Virus record (IMG/VR): IMGVR_UViG_3300022602_001925
Span: 1 to 37,559 of that record
Reading direction: 5' to 3' (one strand)
Length of the DNA stretch: 37,559 nucleotides
From: a virus
The translations under genes and the position numbers were made by a program. Below are positions 24,399-32,926 of this stretch, piece after piece. A model generated the notes under the pieces. The model did no database searches. It had not been told where the DNA came from and saw only the letters and a program-made list of their open reading frames with translations. Every line of letters starts with the position of its first letter. Within the stretch, counting starts at the first letter, position 1.

Positions 24399-24425
24399 AA
24401 AAAAGGGTGGGAAAAATCCCACCCT
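24399..24425 (-). terminator. Strong rho-independent terminator
   Basis: Perfect stem GGGTGGGA/TCCCACCC (arms 24417-24424 and 24405-24412) with an AAAA/TTTT loop, followed on the minus strand by six T (24404-24399). It ends the transcript of the 146-aa gene. Confidence 0.93.
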
Positions 24426-24452
24426 CTAATAGGTTGTATCCTATTACTGATC

Positions 24453-24893
24453 TTATGAACCAGCGTAAGTGATACGGAAACCGTTGTTAAGAACGCTTGT
24501 TCCGCTTGCGTTAACATTGTTGTTACCATAGTAACCACCGCCGTTACCGCCGTTACGGATCATGCTCTGAACAGTAGAAGCAATACCTGCATCAGTTGAT
24601 GCAAGACCTTCTGCGCCTTCAAGTAGAACTGAAAGGTTGCCGTTAGTGTTTGCTTCGATTTGGTAAGCAAGAATTGTAGTGTTTGCAGCGATTGCTTTTA
24701 GAATGCCTTCAACTGCATAGTTAACACCAAGTTCTGCTTGTAGGTTAGCCTTAGTTAAGCTACCGTCTTGAACAACGATAGCAAGAGCAACTGGGAACTT
24801 ACCAATAAAGCTTGCACCAGCAGCGGTTGTGATAAAGCCCTTGCCGTCACCGACTGCACCGACTGAACCATTTACACGATAAAAATCTGCCAT
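24453..24893 (-). CDS. Probable abundant virion protein, 146 aa
   Basis: Ala/Gly/Asn-rich protein without Cys: MADFYRVNGSVGAVGDGKGFITTAAG, then AYQIEANTNGNLSVLLEGAEG and a Gly/Asn-rich stretch (NGGNGGGYYGNNNVNASG) before NGFRITYAGS. It is a single-gene transcription unit: exact late octamer, a possible 5' hairpin, GGAG at good spacing, and a strong terminator. This layout points to high late expression, so I take it as a capsid or decoration protein, but no family is recognised and the identity is unproven. Confidence 0.8.
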   Translation of the reverse strand: MADFYRVNGSVGAVGDGKGFITTAAGASFIGKFPVALAIVVQDGSLTKANLQAELGVNYAVEGILKAIAANTTILAYQIEANTNGNLSVLLEGAEGLASTDAGIASTVQSMIRNGGNGGGYYGNNNVNASGTSVLNNGFRITYAGS

Positions 24894-24933
24894 TTTATTT
24901 CTCCAAAAATATGCGTTATTACTACGCTAATGG

Positions 24934-24941
24934 TATTTATA
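24934..24941 (-). promoter_or_regulatory. Exact late-promoter octamer
   Basis: TATAAATA, 40 nt before the ATG of the 146-aa gene. RNA started about six bases further on would begin at a small GCGT/ACGC hairpin, which may stabilise the message. Confidence 0.75.
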
Positions 24942-24971
24942 TTTTAAAAGAGAAATGGTAGATTAATGATA

Positions 24972-25220
24972 TTATTTGCTTTCATTAATTTTACGCAAGC
25001 CACGAACGAATTTTTGGGGTTCTTGGGTGCGGATGCTGTTTAACAATCGACGTTCAAGTTCATCGGCTTCTGGGGTATCATATGTTTCACGAAGTTGATT
25101 AATTAAATTGATAGCACTATTGATGATATGATTGGCACGGCTTTCTAAAACCAAACCATTATTTTGACTAACATTCATGGAACTTAGTTCGTCAAGAATA
25201 GAACGGGTTTGTTTGCGCAA
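24972..25220 (-). CDS. Hypothetical helical protein, 82 aa (TTG start)
   Basis: Charged, mainly helical protein: RSILDELSSMNVSQNNG, ANHIINSAINLINQLRETYDTPEADELERRLLNSIR, then a short basic end. The pattern INLINQLRE-x-Y is one I recall from small T4-like phage proteins of unknown role. The start is a TTG, supported by GGAG nine bases upstream; the first in-frame ATG would remove 14 residues. Confidence 0.7.
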   Translation of the reverse strand: MRKQTRSILDELSSMNVSQNNGLVLESRANHIINSAINLINQLRETYDTPEADELERRLLNSIRTQEPQKFVRGLRKINESK

Positions 25221-25251
25221 AATTTAATACTCCAAAATTATTTAGGGCAAT

Positions 25252-26262
25252 TTATGCAGTTTCTAATTTACCACAGGCAATATCACACTGTATTAAACGA
25301 CCATCTTTGACACTTGTTTTAGTCCAACTTGATTCTACTTTACTGAACCAACGTATGGCTTCTTCAAGAGTTGTTTCATGCAAATTGTTATTTTGTATTA
25401 ATGGTTTAATTTGGGAATTAACAAATCCGTGAAACCCTTTATCATAAGTAAGAGGACTAAACCCCATAAAACAACATGGATATACACGACCGTCAGCAGC
25501 AATATAAATTGAATTATTTTTTTTTGTAAAACAACTTAATTTTCTATTTGGATCATAAGGAGGATAACCATATTTTTTTGTAGAATCTCCATGAAATTCA
25601 ATAATTTCATTTATCTCAGTGTGTGCTTTCCAATCACCCATAACATGAACTAGATTGCCCTTGCGGTCAAATACTGGCCCACTGTTTCGTCCATGATCGA
25701 CTAAATTGAACTCATGGAAACCATATTCTTTACTGCGTTGTTCTGCTTCGAAGATTTGATGTTGGTTGTGATCAAATTTAATCATTTTCCACATAGTACG
25801 ACCGCCAGCAGCCATATAGGTTTTTGCGTTCTCAATTATTTTATTAAAATCTGTATCTTGTCGATATAAATGATGAGTATCTTCTAGCCCATCTAAGCAA
25901 AATTCAACAGTCGTGTTTGGTATCTCACCAAGTTCTGCCCAAAATTCACGATTTCTTGCACTGCCATTGGTGCTTATTTGTATTTTTAAATTAGGGTTGC
26001 ATGATGCAAAATATTTGAGAATAGGCAATGATTCTAAATTAGCAGTAAAATCTCCAAAGTTTCCATTAACCAATATGTTGCCCAATTGTTTTATAAAATC
26101 TGGACTAAATGATTTTTGCATTAATTCTAATGATAAACTTGTTTCTTCATATCCACGATTATAAGGATAACCGTATAAATTTCTAGGACATAGTGGACAA
26201 CGAGCATTGCATAAGCTACTAAATTCTATATGAAGATGTTGTATTTTTTCTAACTGAATCAT
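25252..26262 (-). CDS. Radical SAM protein with SPASM-like C-terminus (RSAM2)
   Basis: This 336-aa protein is a clear relative of the enzyme at 10428-11279. The cluster motif is Cys18-x3-Cys22-x2-Cys25 (CNARCPLC), followed by NGNFGD, ISTNGSARN and FCLDGLEDTHHLYRQDTDFNKI. The C-terminal part has SCF ... IYIAADGRVYPCCFMGF and a late QCDIAC, likely ligands of an auxiliary Fe-S cluster. It is about 50 residues longer than RSAM1, mainly by an insert before the DGRV site and a C-terminal helix region. Substrate unknown. It is divergent from RSAM3, separated by 26 nt with a palindromic TATTTAAATA. No ribosome site is seen. Confidence 0.87.
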   Translation of the reverse strand: MIQLEKIQHLHIEFSSLCNARCPLCPRNLYGYPYNRGYEETSLSLELMQKSFSPDFIKQLGNILVNGNFGDFTANLESLPILKYFASCNPNLKIQISTNGSARNREFWAELGEIPNTTVEFCLDGLEDTHHLYRQDTDFNKIIENAKTYMAAGGRTMWKMIKFDHNQHQIFEAEQRSKEYGFHEFNLVDHGRNSGPVFDRKGNLVHVMGDWKAHTEINEIIEFHGDSTKKYGYPPYDPNRKLSCFTKKNNSIYIAADGRVYPCCFMGFSPLTYDKGFHGFVNSQIKPLIQNNNLHETTLEEAIRWFSKVESSWTKTSVKDGRLIQCDIACGKLETA

Positions 26263-26288
26263 ATGGTATTTAAATAGAATGTATCACA

Positions 26289-27572
26289 ATGAATAATATT
26301 GAAAACAAATTAAGAAAGCGTGGGGAATTTTTCTGTCCTGCCAAATGGGAAGAATTATACCTTTATCTCAATCATGGTAATACTAATAGTTGCCACCATC
26401 CTATACCTCATGCAATACCAATAGAAGAAGTTATTAATAATCCTGCTGCATTACATAATACCTCTCATAAATTATCTGTGCAGCAGCAAATGCTTGATAA
26501 CGAAACGCCAGCAGAATGTCATATGTGTTGGCATCTTGAACAAAAAAATATTACAAGTGATAGATTTATTAAATCAGAAACATGGGAAGATAGCATTGCA
26601 ACACTGGAAGTTAATCCAGATCATGTTCCAAAATTTATTGAAATAGTATTTGACAATTTATGTAACTTAAATTGCAGCTATTGCGACAGTGGACAAAGTT
26701 CTAAATGGGCTGGCATCTTGGAAAAAACTGGCGCATGGAATTTAAATTCAGATACTCGTGATTTGTACAATAAAGTTCATATAAAACCTAATAGTATAAA
26801 GCAAGAATATCTAGATGCTTGGAATATATGGTGGCCACAGATTAAAAGTAAAGTACAAACACTTAAAATAAGTGGCGGTGAACCATTGATTAGTCCTAAC
26901 TTTTGGCGTACAATGGATCAACTTGAACCAAATGATAATAATCTTAGTATAGCATTAAACAGCAATCTTTCAGTAGATACAAAATATATAGAAAAACTTA
27001 TTGAGTATTCACCCAAAATTAAAAAAATAAGAATAGCAGCTAGCATTGATTCAGTTGGAAAGATTGCTGAATTTACTCGTGGTGGCCTAGATTATAATTT
27101 GTTTTGTAAAAACATTCATTATTGGTGTGCAAATAGTCCAGATAATTGTTTCTTAAATTTACAAAGCACTGTAAATGTGTTTAATATCTGGAATATCACA
27201 GATAAATTTGACTTGCACTTAGAATTAAAACAACAATATGGCGATAAAGTTACAGATTTTTACAGTACTCTTGTTAGATTTCCTGAGTTTCAAAGCATAT
27301 TAGTGTTACCTTATGCGCTAAGATCAATGCTTTATGAAAAAATATCTATATGGTATGATGCTAATATTCAGAAGTTTACCAACAAAGAAAAAATTTATAT
27401 CGATAAAACATTTCAATATTTAATTTCAGAAGATGATTCAGTAAACCAAAATAATAAACTAATATACAAAAACGACCTTAAAAACTTTATCAAAAAGTAT
27501 GAAGGATTTACAAAATACAAATTTAAAGATGTTTATCCTATTGAATTTGTAAACTGGTTAGAACAACCATGA
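26289..27572 (+). CDS. Twitch-type radical SAM protein (RSAM3)
   Basis: This 427-aa protein has an N-terminal Cys/Trp-rich part (FCPAKWEELYLYLNHG, SCHHP, then AECHMCWHLEQ at about 76-85) like the twitch segment found before the radical SAM core in related phage proteins. The core begins at FDNLCNLNCSYC (Cys125, Cys129, Cys132), with ISGGEPLIS at about 194-202 for SAM binding, and LNSN and ASIDSVG strands. The C-terminal 100 residues are helical. On the plus strand, it overlaps the end of RSAM4 by 15 nt. It is related to RSAM4 in layout. Function unknown. Confidence 0.85.
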   Translation: MNNIENKLRKRGEFFCPAKWEELYLYLNHGNTNSCHHPIPHAIPIEEVINNPAALHNTSHKLSVQQQMLDNETPAECHMCWHLEQKNITSDRFIKSETWEDSIATLEVNPDHVPKFIEIVFDNLCNLNCSYCDSGQSSKWAGILEKTGAWNLNSDTRDLYNKVHIKPNSIKQEYLDAWNIWWPQIKSKVQTLKISGGEPLISPNFWRTMDQLEPNDNNLSIALNSNLSVDTKYIEKLIEYSPKIKKIRIAASIDSVGKIAEFTRGGLDYNLFCKNIHYWCANSPDNCFLNLQSTVNVFNIWNITDKFDLHLELKQQYGDKVTDFYSTLVRFPEFQSILVLPYALRSMLYEKISIWYDANIQKFTNKEKIYIDKTFQYLISEDDSVNQNNKLIYKNDLKNFIKKYEGFTKYKFKDVYPIEFVNWLEQP

Positions 27573-28697
27573 ATAAATTTCAGGAAATATTTGTTCAAAT
27601 GATTCTTTTCTATAATTGTCGTGTAATTTAATATTTTCTCTAAATTTCTCTAACAATGCAGTGTCATCTGCATCTAACCATTGGCTAATATTTTGCAAAT
27701 CTTCATGTTTGCTAGTTAATAATTTATTCTTGATGATTTCTTTATACTGAGTTGGAAATATAGAACATCTATAATATTCTGGCTTGGATAGTTTACCCAA
27801 CCATGGCTTTGGTAGTTCGTTATCCAGAAAGTATGTAAACATTTCGTCAAGATAATAAATTGTAAACACACTAACGGTGGTGCTAATGCTTAACTGCATG
27901 TTAAGTCTAAGATTAATATAATCTCTATACTTTATTAAGTTTTCTTTAACATCATCCCAGTTAGCATTTTTTCTGTTGTATTCAAATCGTGCGCCAATAT
28001 CATCTATACTAGGTTGAATATCAATCCATCCTAGTTTGTCAAATATATCCCAATATTTCTGATCTGGAAACACAGTGCCGTTTGTATTATAATGTAATCT
28101 AATTTTTTTAGCATTGGGCGAACTAGAAATTTTTTCTAGTATTTCTAAATGCTTCTCATTATCATATAAGAATGGTTCACCACCATGTAAATGCAGTTCT
28201 AATATGTCATCTGTCATATTCAATAATGATTGCCATACTGAGGCATCATTTGCCCAATTTGCTATCTTATATTTTATATTATAGATATCTTGAAATTCTT
28301 TCTTCCAACTACTGCTTGAATTAGGACTACAAATTCTACATTTTAAATTGCATATGTTTCCAAGTGGCAACGTCAATAGCAGTGTATTTGATGCGGTTAA
28401 CTCAAATTCATCAAATTCTTCTTTCCAACGGTCATAATCCATTTGACGTTTACTTGGATAGTTTGCTGCTTCATCTTTCCAACAACGGTCACATGCTATT
28501 GGTTTATCACCAGATAAAAAAGATTCTTTTAATTTGGTTAATCCGTTGCTCTTTTTATAATCATCAATGGAAATTTCATTGATATTATAACCTTCCCATC
28601 CATCCGCAGTTTTTACATTAAACTTGCAGCAAGGTCTAATAGTTCCGTTATTATCTATATCAAGACCAGTCCATGGTTGGTGACAAAATGATTGCAT
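27558..28697 (-). CDS. Twitch-type radical SAM protein (RSAM4)
   Basis: This 379-aa protein begins with FCHQPWTGLDIDNNGTIRPCC, a SPASM-like site at the N-terminus, and ACDRCWKDE (about 69-76), then the core motif NICNLKCRICSP (Cys116, Cys120, Cys123), LHLHGGEPFLY (about 168-178) and HYNTNGT. The C-terminal part is helical. The N-terminal cluster site followed by the core is the arrangement named twitch-domain radical SAM. It is two bases after the helicase stop and may be expressed with helicase and primase. Substrate unknown; a protein or peptide is possible. Confidence 0.87.
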   Translation of the reverse strand: MQSFCHQPWTGLDIDNNGTIRPCCKFNVKTADGWEGYNINEISIDDYKKSNGLTKLKESFLSGDKPIACDRCWKDEAANYPSKRQMDYDRWKEEFDEFELTASNTLLLTLPLGNICNLKCRICSPNSSSSWKKEFQDIYNIKYKIANWANDASVWQSLLNMTDDILELHLHGGEPFLYDNEKHLEILEKISSSPNAKKIRLHYNTNGTVFPDQKYWDIFDKLGWIDIQPSIDDIGARFEYNRKNANWDDVKENLIKYRDYINLRLNMQLSISTTVSVFTIYYLDEMFTYFLDNELPKPWLGKLSKPEYYRCSIFPTQYKEIIKNKLLTSKHEDLQNISQWLDADDTALLEKFRENIKLHDNYRKESFEQIFPEIYSWLF

Positions 28698-28699
28698 TG

Positions 28700-30106
28700 T
28701 TACGGCTTCTGTTTAAGATTACTTAACATCTGACGCAGCGCACTGCTGTTTACATCTGCGGCAACTTTGCCAACAGGTTCATCTGGTGCCATATCAGTGA
28801 CTGGTTTAGTGTTGCTGCCATTCTTAATACTGGCAAATATATTACTTCCAGTCTTCTTAAACTGTTGATCGTTGCTATCATCTGGCATATCACGAATACG
28901 CAAGCTATCAATATCAAATTCAAGTTCAACCTTTTGACCAACACCACTGGATGAACGAGTTTTCATTAACTGTAACTGATATTTGCCATGTTCACGCATA
29001 CTACGAGATGTAAAGATACCAAACAAGTTATCTGCGGTGTTAATCTTAGAAATACCACCAGAAATATGACTATGGTCAAACTCTACTTCTTCAACACTAG
29101 CACGGTTTAACTGTGATGCAGTGACAAGAAGAATATCCATTTCCTTTGCAAAGTTACGAATTTCTTCACTAACATACTTGTCCTTAACAAACAAATCACT
29201 TGGGCTAACCTTGGCACTAACTGGCATGAGTAGGTCAAGGTAATCGATCATAACAAAGTCAACACGACGACCACTACGAATTTGCAATTCTTTGATATAT
29301 GCACGAACATCATTGATATTACTCTGTGCTGGCATATACTTGATTTGCAATTTGCCGCTCTTTTTACCAAGCATCTTAACTTTAACTTCAATATCTTCAA
29401 TATTCTTAAAGATGTCCTTAGATGGCGTATTAGTTAGCATGCCATCAATACGCATTGCAGTCAATTCTTCACTCAACTCAAGCGTGATATAAACACCGTT
29501 AAGACCCATCAATACCCAGTTACATGCAATATTCTGCATAAACAGTGATTTGCCCGAACCCGAACCACCAGCAAAGATATTCAATTCACCACGATTAAAT
29601 CCGCCATACAGTTTTTGATCAAGTGTATTCCAACCTGTGCTAGTTTGTCCGTTATTATCTTTAATCTTGGTAAGGCGAGCAATAGGATCAAGAAAGTAAT
29701 CTGTGCCAAGGTCTTTGGTCAAGCTGATTTGCACTGCATCTTTAATAATCTTTTCAACAGGATCAAAGTCACCTTTTTCTAACATATCAGCAGCTTTGAG
29801 GATTGCTCGTTCAAGTTCTTTTTGTTTGGTAAATCCTTCAAACTCACTCAAGAACCAACCAATATGTTCTTCGGTCATGCCAGTTATTGGCTGAAAGATA
29901 TTGTTGGTAGCAGCATTAATCTGCTCATGCAGCGGCATGACAGTATGCTTCTCACAGTGTTCTTTGATAAAATCTGCTGCACTCTTCAAACTACGATCAA
30001 AGTTATTTGGATTAAAGATATTCTGTACCCGCACATAGCTTTGCGGATCACTGAGCATCATTTCGATGAATAACTTTTGTATTGCCGAGTCATAATTTTT
30101 GGACAT
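28700..30106 (-). CDS. Replicative DNA helicase (T4 gp41/DnaB family)
   Basis: This 468-aa protein has an N-terminal helical domain (about 1-130) and a RecA-like core: Walker A AGGSGSGKS (about 179-187), TLELSEELTAMRIDG, Walker B DFVMIDYLDLL (about 287-297), ASQLNR, and a late QLQLMKTRSSSG region. The last 60 residues are low-complexity. It would unwind duplex DNA 5' to 3' at the fork as a hexamer together with the primase encoded two genes upstream. The ATG has no ribosome site and follows a promoter -10 by five bases. Confidence 0.95.
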   Translation of the reverse strand: MSKNYDSAIQKLFIEMMLSDPQSYVRVQNIFNPNNFDRSLKSAADFIKEHCEKHTVMPLHEQINAATNNIFQPITGMTEEHIGWFLSEFEGFTKQKELERAILKAADMLEKGDFDPVEKIIKDAVQISLTKDLGTDYFLDPIARLTKIKDNNGQTSTGWNTLDQKLYGGFNRGELNIFAGGSGSGKSLFMQNIACNWVLMGLNGVYITLELSEELTAMRIDGMLTNTPSKDIFKNIEDIEVKVKMLGKKSGKLQIKYMPAQSNINDVRAYIKELQIRSGRRVDFVMIDYLDLLMPVSAKVSPSDLFVKDKYVSEEIRNFAKEMDILLVTASQLNRASVEEVEFDHSHISGGISKINTADNLFGIFTSRSMREHGKYQLQLMKTRSSSGVGQKVELEFDIDSLRIRDMPDDSNDQQFKKTGSNIFASIKNGSNTKPVTDMAPDEPVGKVAADVNSSALRQMLSNLKQKP

Positions 30107-30111
30107 ATATT

Positions 30112-30140
30112 ATACTACACATTTCCTGTAATTTAATCAA
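30112..30140 (-). promoter_or_regulatory. Sigma70-like promoter of the helicase (leaderless candidate)
   Basis: TTGATT (30140-30135), a 17-nt spacer, TAGTAT (30117-30112), then AATAT and the ATG at 30106. A TATAAT overlaps (30114-30109) but would sit only two bases before the ATG. Confidence 0.5.
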
Positions 30141-30709
30141 TAACTAGTTAGAGACTTGCATAATCTATTAATCTTTGGTTCAAAAAATTTTAAATTAACA
30201 CAACGAATATAATAATCTTTCTTAATTTCTCGCAATCTTGAATAATTATTTTCTACCAATAATTTAAAAATATCGGTTAGATAATAATGAGTTGCATTTT
30301 CAAAATTTTTCAAGATATATCTTTTCCAATAGAAAAATTCTCGTAAAATCTTGCACCAAGTAATAAAAAACTCATTTGGTAATTCAAAATTATATGGAAC
30401 ATTGATATTGTTAAATTCATTTTCAACAATATATGTACTTGCCATCGCAATCGTCTTATCTTCTCTTTCTGTTACAATAATCTGATCAAATAAATGCCAT
30501 GGAATTTTATCAGATTTAACTTCTTTTAAAAAATCTGATGCCATTATTTTTACAACATAATCATCTGCATATAATTTCTCATATAATGCTTCATCAAATG
30601 TCTTATGATCAAACCACTCGCCAAGATTTTCAATATTATGCTTTTCTGCTAGCAGATTGCACAAAACTGAACTGCCACTGCGCTGATGTGAAAAAACACA
30701 TATTCTCAT
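30137..30709 (-). CDS. Sulfotransferase-like protein
   Basis: This 190-aa protein opens with RICVFSHQRSGSSVLCNLLAE, the 5'-phosphosulfate-binding loop of the PAPS-dependent sulfotransferase fold (R-S-G-S-S/T). The strand IIVTEREDKTIAMAS (about 75-90) fits the 3'-phosphate site of Stf0-like enzymes. The rest is helical and Lys/Phe-rich. It could sulfate a host or phage glycan or lipid; a kinase-like role is less likely because there is no GxxGxGK loop. The start ATG overlaps the primase stop (ATGA), which is why I prefer it to the codon at 30718. Confidence 0.78.
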   Translation of the reverse strand: MRICVFSHQRSGSSVLCNLLAEKHNIENLGEWFDHKTFDEALYEKLYADDYVVKIMASDFLKEVKSDKIPWHLFDQIIVTEREDKTIAMASTYIVENEFNNINVPYNFELPNEFFITWCKILREFFYWKRYILKNFENATHYYLTDIFKLLVENNYSRLREIKKDYYIRCVNLKFFEPKINRLCKSLTSY

Positions 30710-31707
30710 TGAAACCACCTTTTAGAATGCAATTGAATCTTTAATGTATTAGTATGCGCATTGTCAAGAATGCTACGCATAGTAAACAGTTGACCATACT
30801 TAGCAACAGCATCGGCAACATCTTTAATACCACTTTCCCAATCAGGAAATGATACACCCCATCCATATTTTAACGCAGCATCAACCATTGCTCCACCAGC
30901 CTTATCACGGTCGGGGACAACAATGATATCACGGTCAAGTGTTTCAATGACCTGTGCCTGACCATCATTAATTTCATTCGAACAGATTGCAAGCGCACCG
31001 ATAGCAACTGCATCTAACAAACCTTCTACTACAATACAAAACTGTGCATCCTTATGCTGTCGATCATAACCCCATATCATATTGCTTGGGTAATTAGAAA
31101 AGTATTTAATTTTCTTTTTACCATCTTCAAATAAACGCCCACTAAAACCCATAGGTTTATTTTTCCACGTAAATGGAACAAGCACACGGTTACGCAATGC
31201 TGCATCATCTGTCCAATAGAACTCATGCAACTTATCACTGAAACCACGAGCGTCAAGATAATTGATAGCCGCTTCAAGAGAATTATAATCCTCTTCATTG
31301 ATATAACCATCGTTTAACCAACTTGTGATAGGACGACCAGGACATGGGTCACGAGGCTCATAAGTTGGCAACTCACGGGGTTCAATAACCGTTGGTTCAT
31401 AGCTTTCTTGACTGATTGCAAATAGAGCAAGACGACCAATTTCATCTTCGCCCATGCCAAGCCACGCCATCCAACGCCGCATCTTATAAGAAAGACGACG
31501 ACCTGGCTGCCAAGAAGCAGTGTAATGGCAATTAAAGCAATGAGCAGTTATACCGCCGTCTGGCGATGGCATAACGCCGCCACGACCACGAGTATCCGCT
31601 GTATGACCATTATGATGGCAGCAGACAGCATTGAAGCTTATCCAGCCGCTAGGCGTGGATTTGCGCTTCCATGGCAGATGCTGCATGATTTGGTCAGTAA
31701 TTTCCAT
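30706..31707 (-). CDS. DNA primase (T4 gp61-like)
   Basis: This 333-aa protein has an N-terminal zinc-binding part with VCCHHNGH and HCFNCHY (about 29-62), a middle domain with RNRVLVPFTWKNKPMGFSGR (about 171-190) and a Toprim core: CIVVEGLLDAVAIGA with the catalytic Glu and DIIVVPDRDKAGG with the paired Asp residues. Thus it should make short RNA primers for lagging-strand synthesis with the helicase. The ATG at 31707 has no ribosome site and is exactly where transcription from the near-consensus promoter should begin. Confidence 0.94.
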   Translation of the reverse strand: MEITDQIMQHLPWKRKSTPSGWISFNAVCCHHNGHTADTRGRGGVMPSPDGGITAHCFNCHYTASWQPGRRLSYKMRRWMAWLGMGEDEIGRLALFAISQESYEPTVIEPRELPTYEPRDPCPGRPITSWLNDGYINEEDYNSLEAAINYLDARGFSDKLHEFYWTDDAALRNRVLVPFTWKNKPMGFSGRLFEDGKKKIKYFSNYPSNMIWGYDRQHKDAQFCIVVEGLLDAVAIGALAICSNEINDGQAQVIETLDRDIIVVPDRDKAGGAMVDAALKYGWGVSFPDWESGIKDVADAVAKYGQLFTMRSILDNAHTNTLKIQLHSKRWFQ

Positions 31708-31713
31708 TAAACT

Positions 31714-31742
31714 AATATAACAGATTTATAACAATCTGTCAA
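31714..31742 (-). promoter_or_regulatory. Strong sigma70-like promoter of the primase (leaderless)
   Basis: TTGACA (31742-31737), a 17-nt spacer and TATATT (31719-31714), then AGTTTA and the ATG at 31707. It is the best sigma70 match in the window and its expected +1 is the A of the start codon. Confidence 0.78.
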
Positions 31743-32527
31743 GGGCGATAATAGATATAATTCATTGCACCATTGGTCTGCGTAATTTTAAACCGAATGG
31801 CACGATATTTGCCTTGGAAATTAAAGTAGGTATTGCCAGTATAATTAGTAAGTGTTTGGTATGATACAGTTGAATATGCGTTAGAATCAATGGTAACAGC
31901 GCCATCCAAACTTGCCTGTAATTCAACATTGCCAGTAAAAGCATTAGCTTGATACTGCACAGTTTGGTATACTGCCACGCCACGAACATAGTTAGATGTT
32001 AGAAAGCTACTTGTGTATGCGACATTCTTATATTGGGTATCACTATTATTCGTGTAAACAAACGCATTTGCTGAATAGCTTGGAGTAAATTTTGGATAAA
32101 CTGCATCCAATATTCTCGCTTGTCCTTGTGCATTATAGTTGTCATCGGAGAATACAATCTCTTGTTGACCTTCGCCATTGGTAACAACAATGCTATAATT
32201 ATAATTGCCAGGATCAATATCATCTAGCACACTGCCTTCAATAAGGCAAGTTGCAACGCCATCTGCGGTATAAACTAGGTTAAGATTGCGAGTTAACACT
32301 AATTGTTGATTGGTGATACTGAAAAGGTTAAATAAAACTGTGCTTTGCAAAAGGCTCACAGGTTTTTGGTCGCTGTCTTTGATAACGAACTTGAATCTGT
32401 TATCTACACCTTTATAAATTTGAAGTGGCTTCGCGTAAAACAACTGATTCTCCCTATCAAGCGTTAGGTCACTGTTCTTAACAACGTTTATAATTTGTGG
32501 ATATAAATAACCGTAAATTTGCTGCAA
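31739..32527 (-). CDS. Baseplate/tail structural protein (BppU-like N-terminus, TTG start)
   Basis: This 262-aa protein is rich in Asn, Tyr, Thr and Val, without Cys except one. Residues about 25-130 (YAKPLQIYKGVDNRFKFVIKDSDQKPVSLLQSTVLFNLF) resemble the immunoglobulin-like N-terminal domain of phage baseplate upper proteins. The C-terminal half (VRGVAVYQTVQYQANAFTGNVELQASLDG) is a beta-sandwich-like module. It is probably a tail or baseplate part. The start is TTG, with AAGGG nine bases upstream, and a late octamer precedes it. Confidence 0.75.
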   Translation of the reverse strand: MQQIYGYLYPQIINVVKNSDLTLDRENQLFYAKPLQIYKGVDNRFKFVIKDSDQKPVSLLQSTVLFNLFSITNQQLVLTRNLNLVYTADGVATCLIEGSVLDDIDPGNYNYSIVVTNGEGQQEIVFSDDNYNAQGQARILDAVYPKFTPSYSANAFVYTNNSDTQYKNVAYTSSFLTSNYVRGVAVYQTVQYQANAFTGNVELQASLDGAVTIDSNAYSTVSYQTLTNYTGNTYFNFQGKYRAIRFKITQTNGAMNYIYYRP

Positions 32528-32546
32528 CTTAATGGACCCTTTTGAA

Positions 32547-32554
32547 TATTTATT
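32547..32554 (-). promoter_or_regulatory. Late-promoter octamer
   Basis: AATAAATA, 19 nt before the TTG of the 262-aa gene and immediately next to the ATG of the divergent plus-strand gene. Confidence 0.5.
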
Positions 32555-32926
32555 ATGATTTCACTTGAACAAATGCTTGAACAATATCCGTTCCTAACTT
32601 ATATAAAATATCCTACCGCTGACTATATCGGCATCATACAAAATCATGATATTGATATTGTTTCAATGTATGCTTTTAATAAGCTACGAACCGAAGAAGA
32701 CAAGCGAGGGTTCCTAGAAGCAGCAGAAATATGGTGGTGGGAATCGAATAGACTAATTCCTATTAATATATTCTTAAAAAATAACTGGGATAAGTTTCGT
32801 TACAGTACAGTAACCTTAACAACAAAAGATATTCGTGAACAACACGGTCATATCGTTTCAATAGCTAAACTAGCAGAACGCAGAACCAAGCGCCGTGTTG
32901 TTCAATTAGTCAAACGCCTCGCATAA
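32555..32926 (+). CDS. Hypothetical protein, 123 aa
   Basis: A mostly helical protein with EAAEIWWWESNRLIPINIFLKNNWDKFRYS, then a basic C-terminal part (AKLAERRTKRRVVQLVKRLA) that could bind nucleic acid. No family is recognised. No ribosome site precedes the ATG, and no plus-strand promoter is clear. It overlaps the end of the mini Pol III alpha-like gene by 21 nt, tail to tail. Confidence 0.72.
   Translation: MISLEQMLEQYPFLTYIKYPTADYIGIIQNHDIDIVSMYAFNKLRTEEDKRGFLEAAEIWWWESNRLIPINIFLKNNWDKFRYSTVTLTTKDIREQHGHIVSIAKLAERRTKRRVVQLVKRLA

Noticed and set aside
25249-25256. CCTAAATA before the 82-aa gene as a late octamer
   Set aside because: Two mismatches from TATAAATA and overlap with the neighbouring gene make it too weak.
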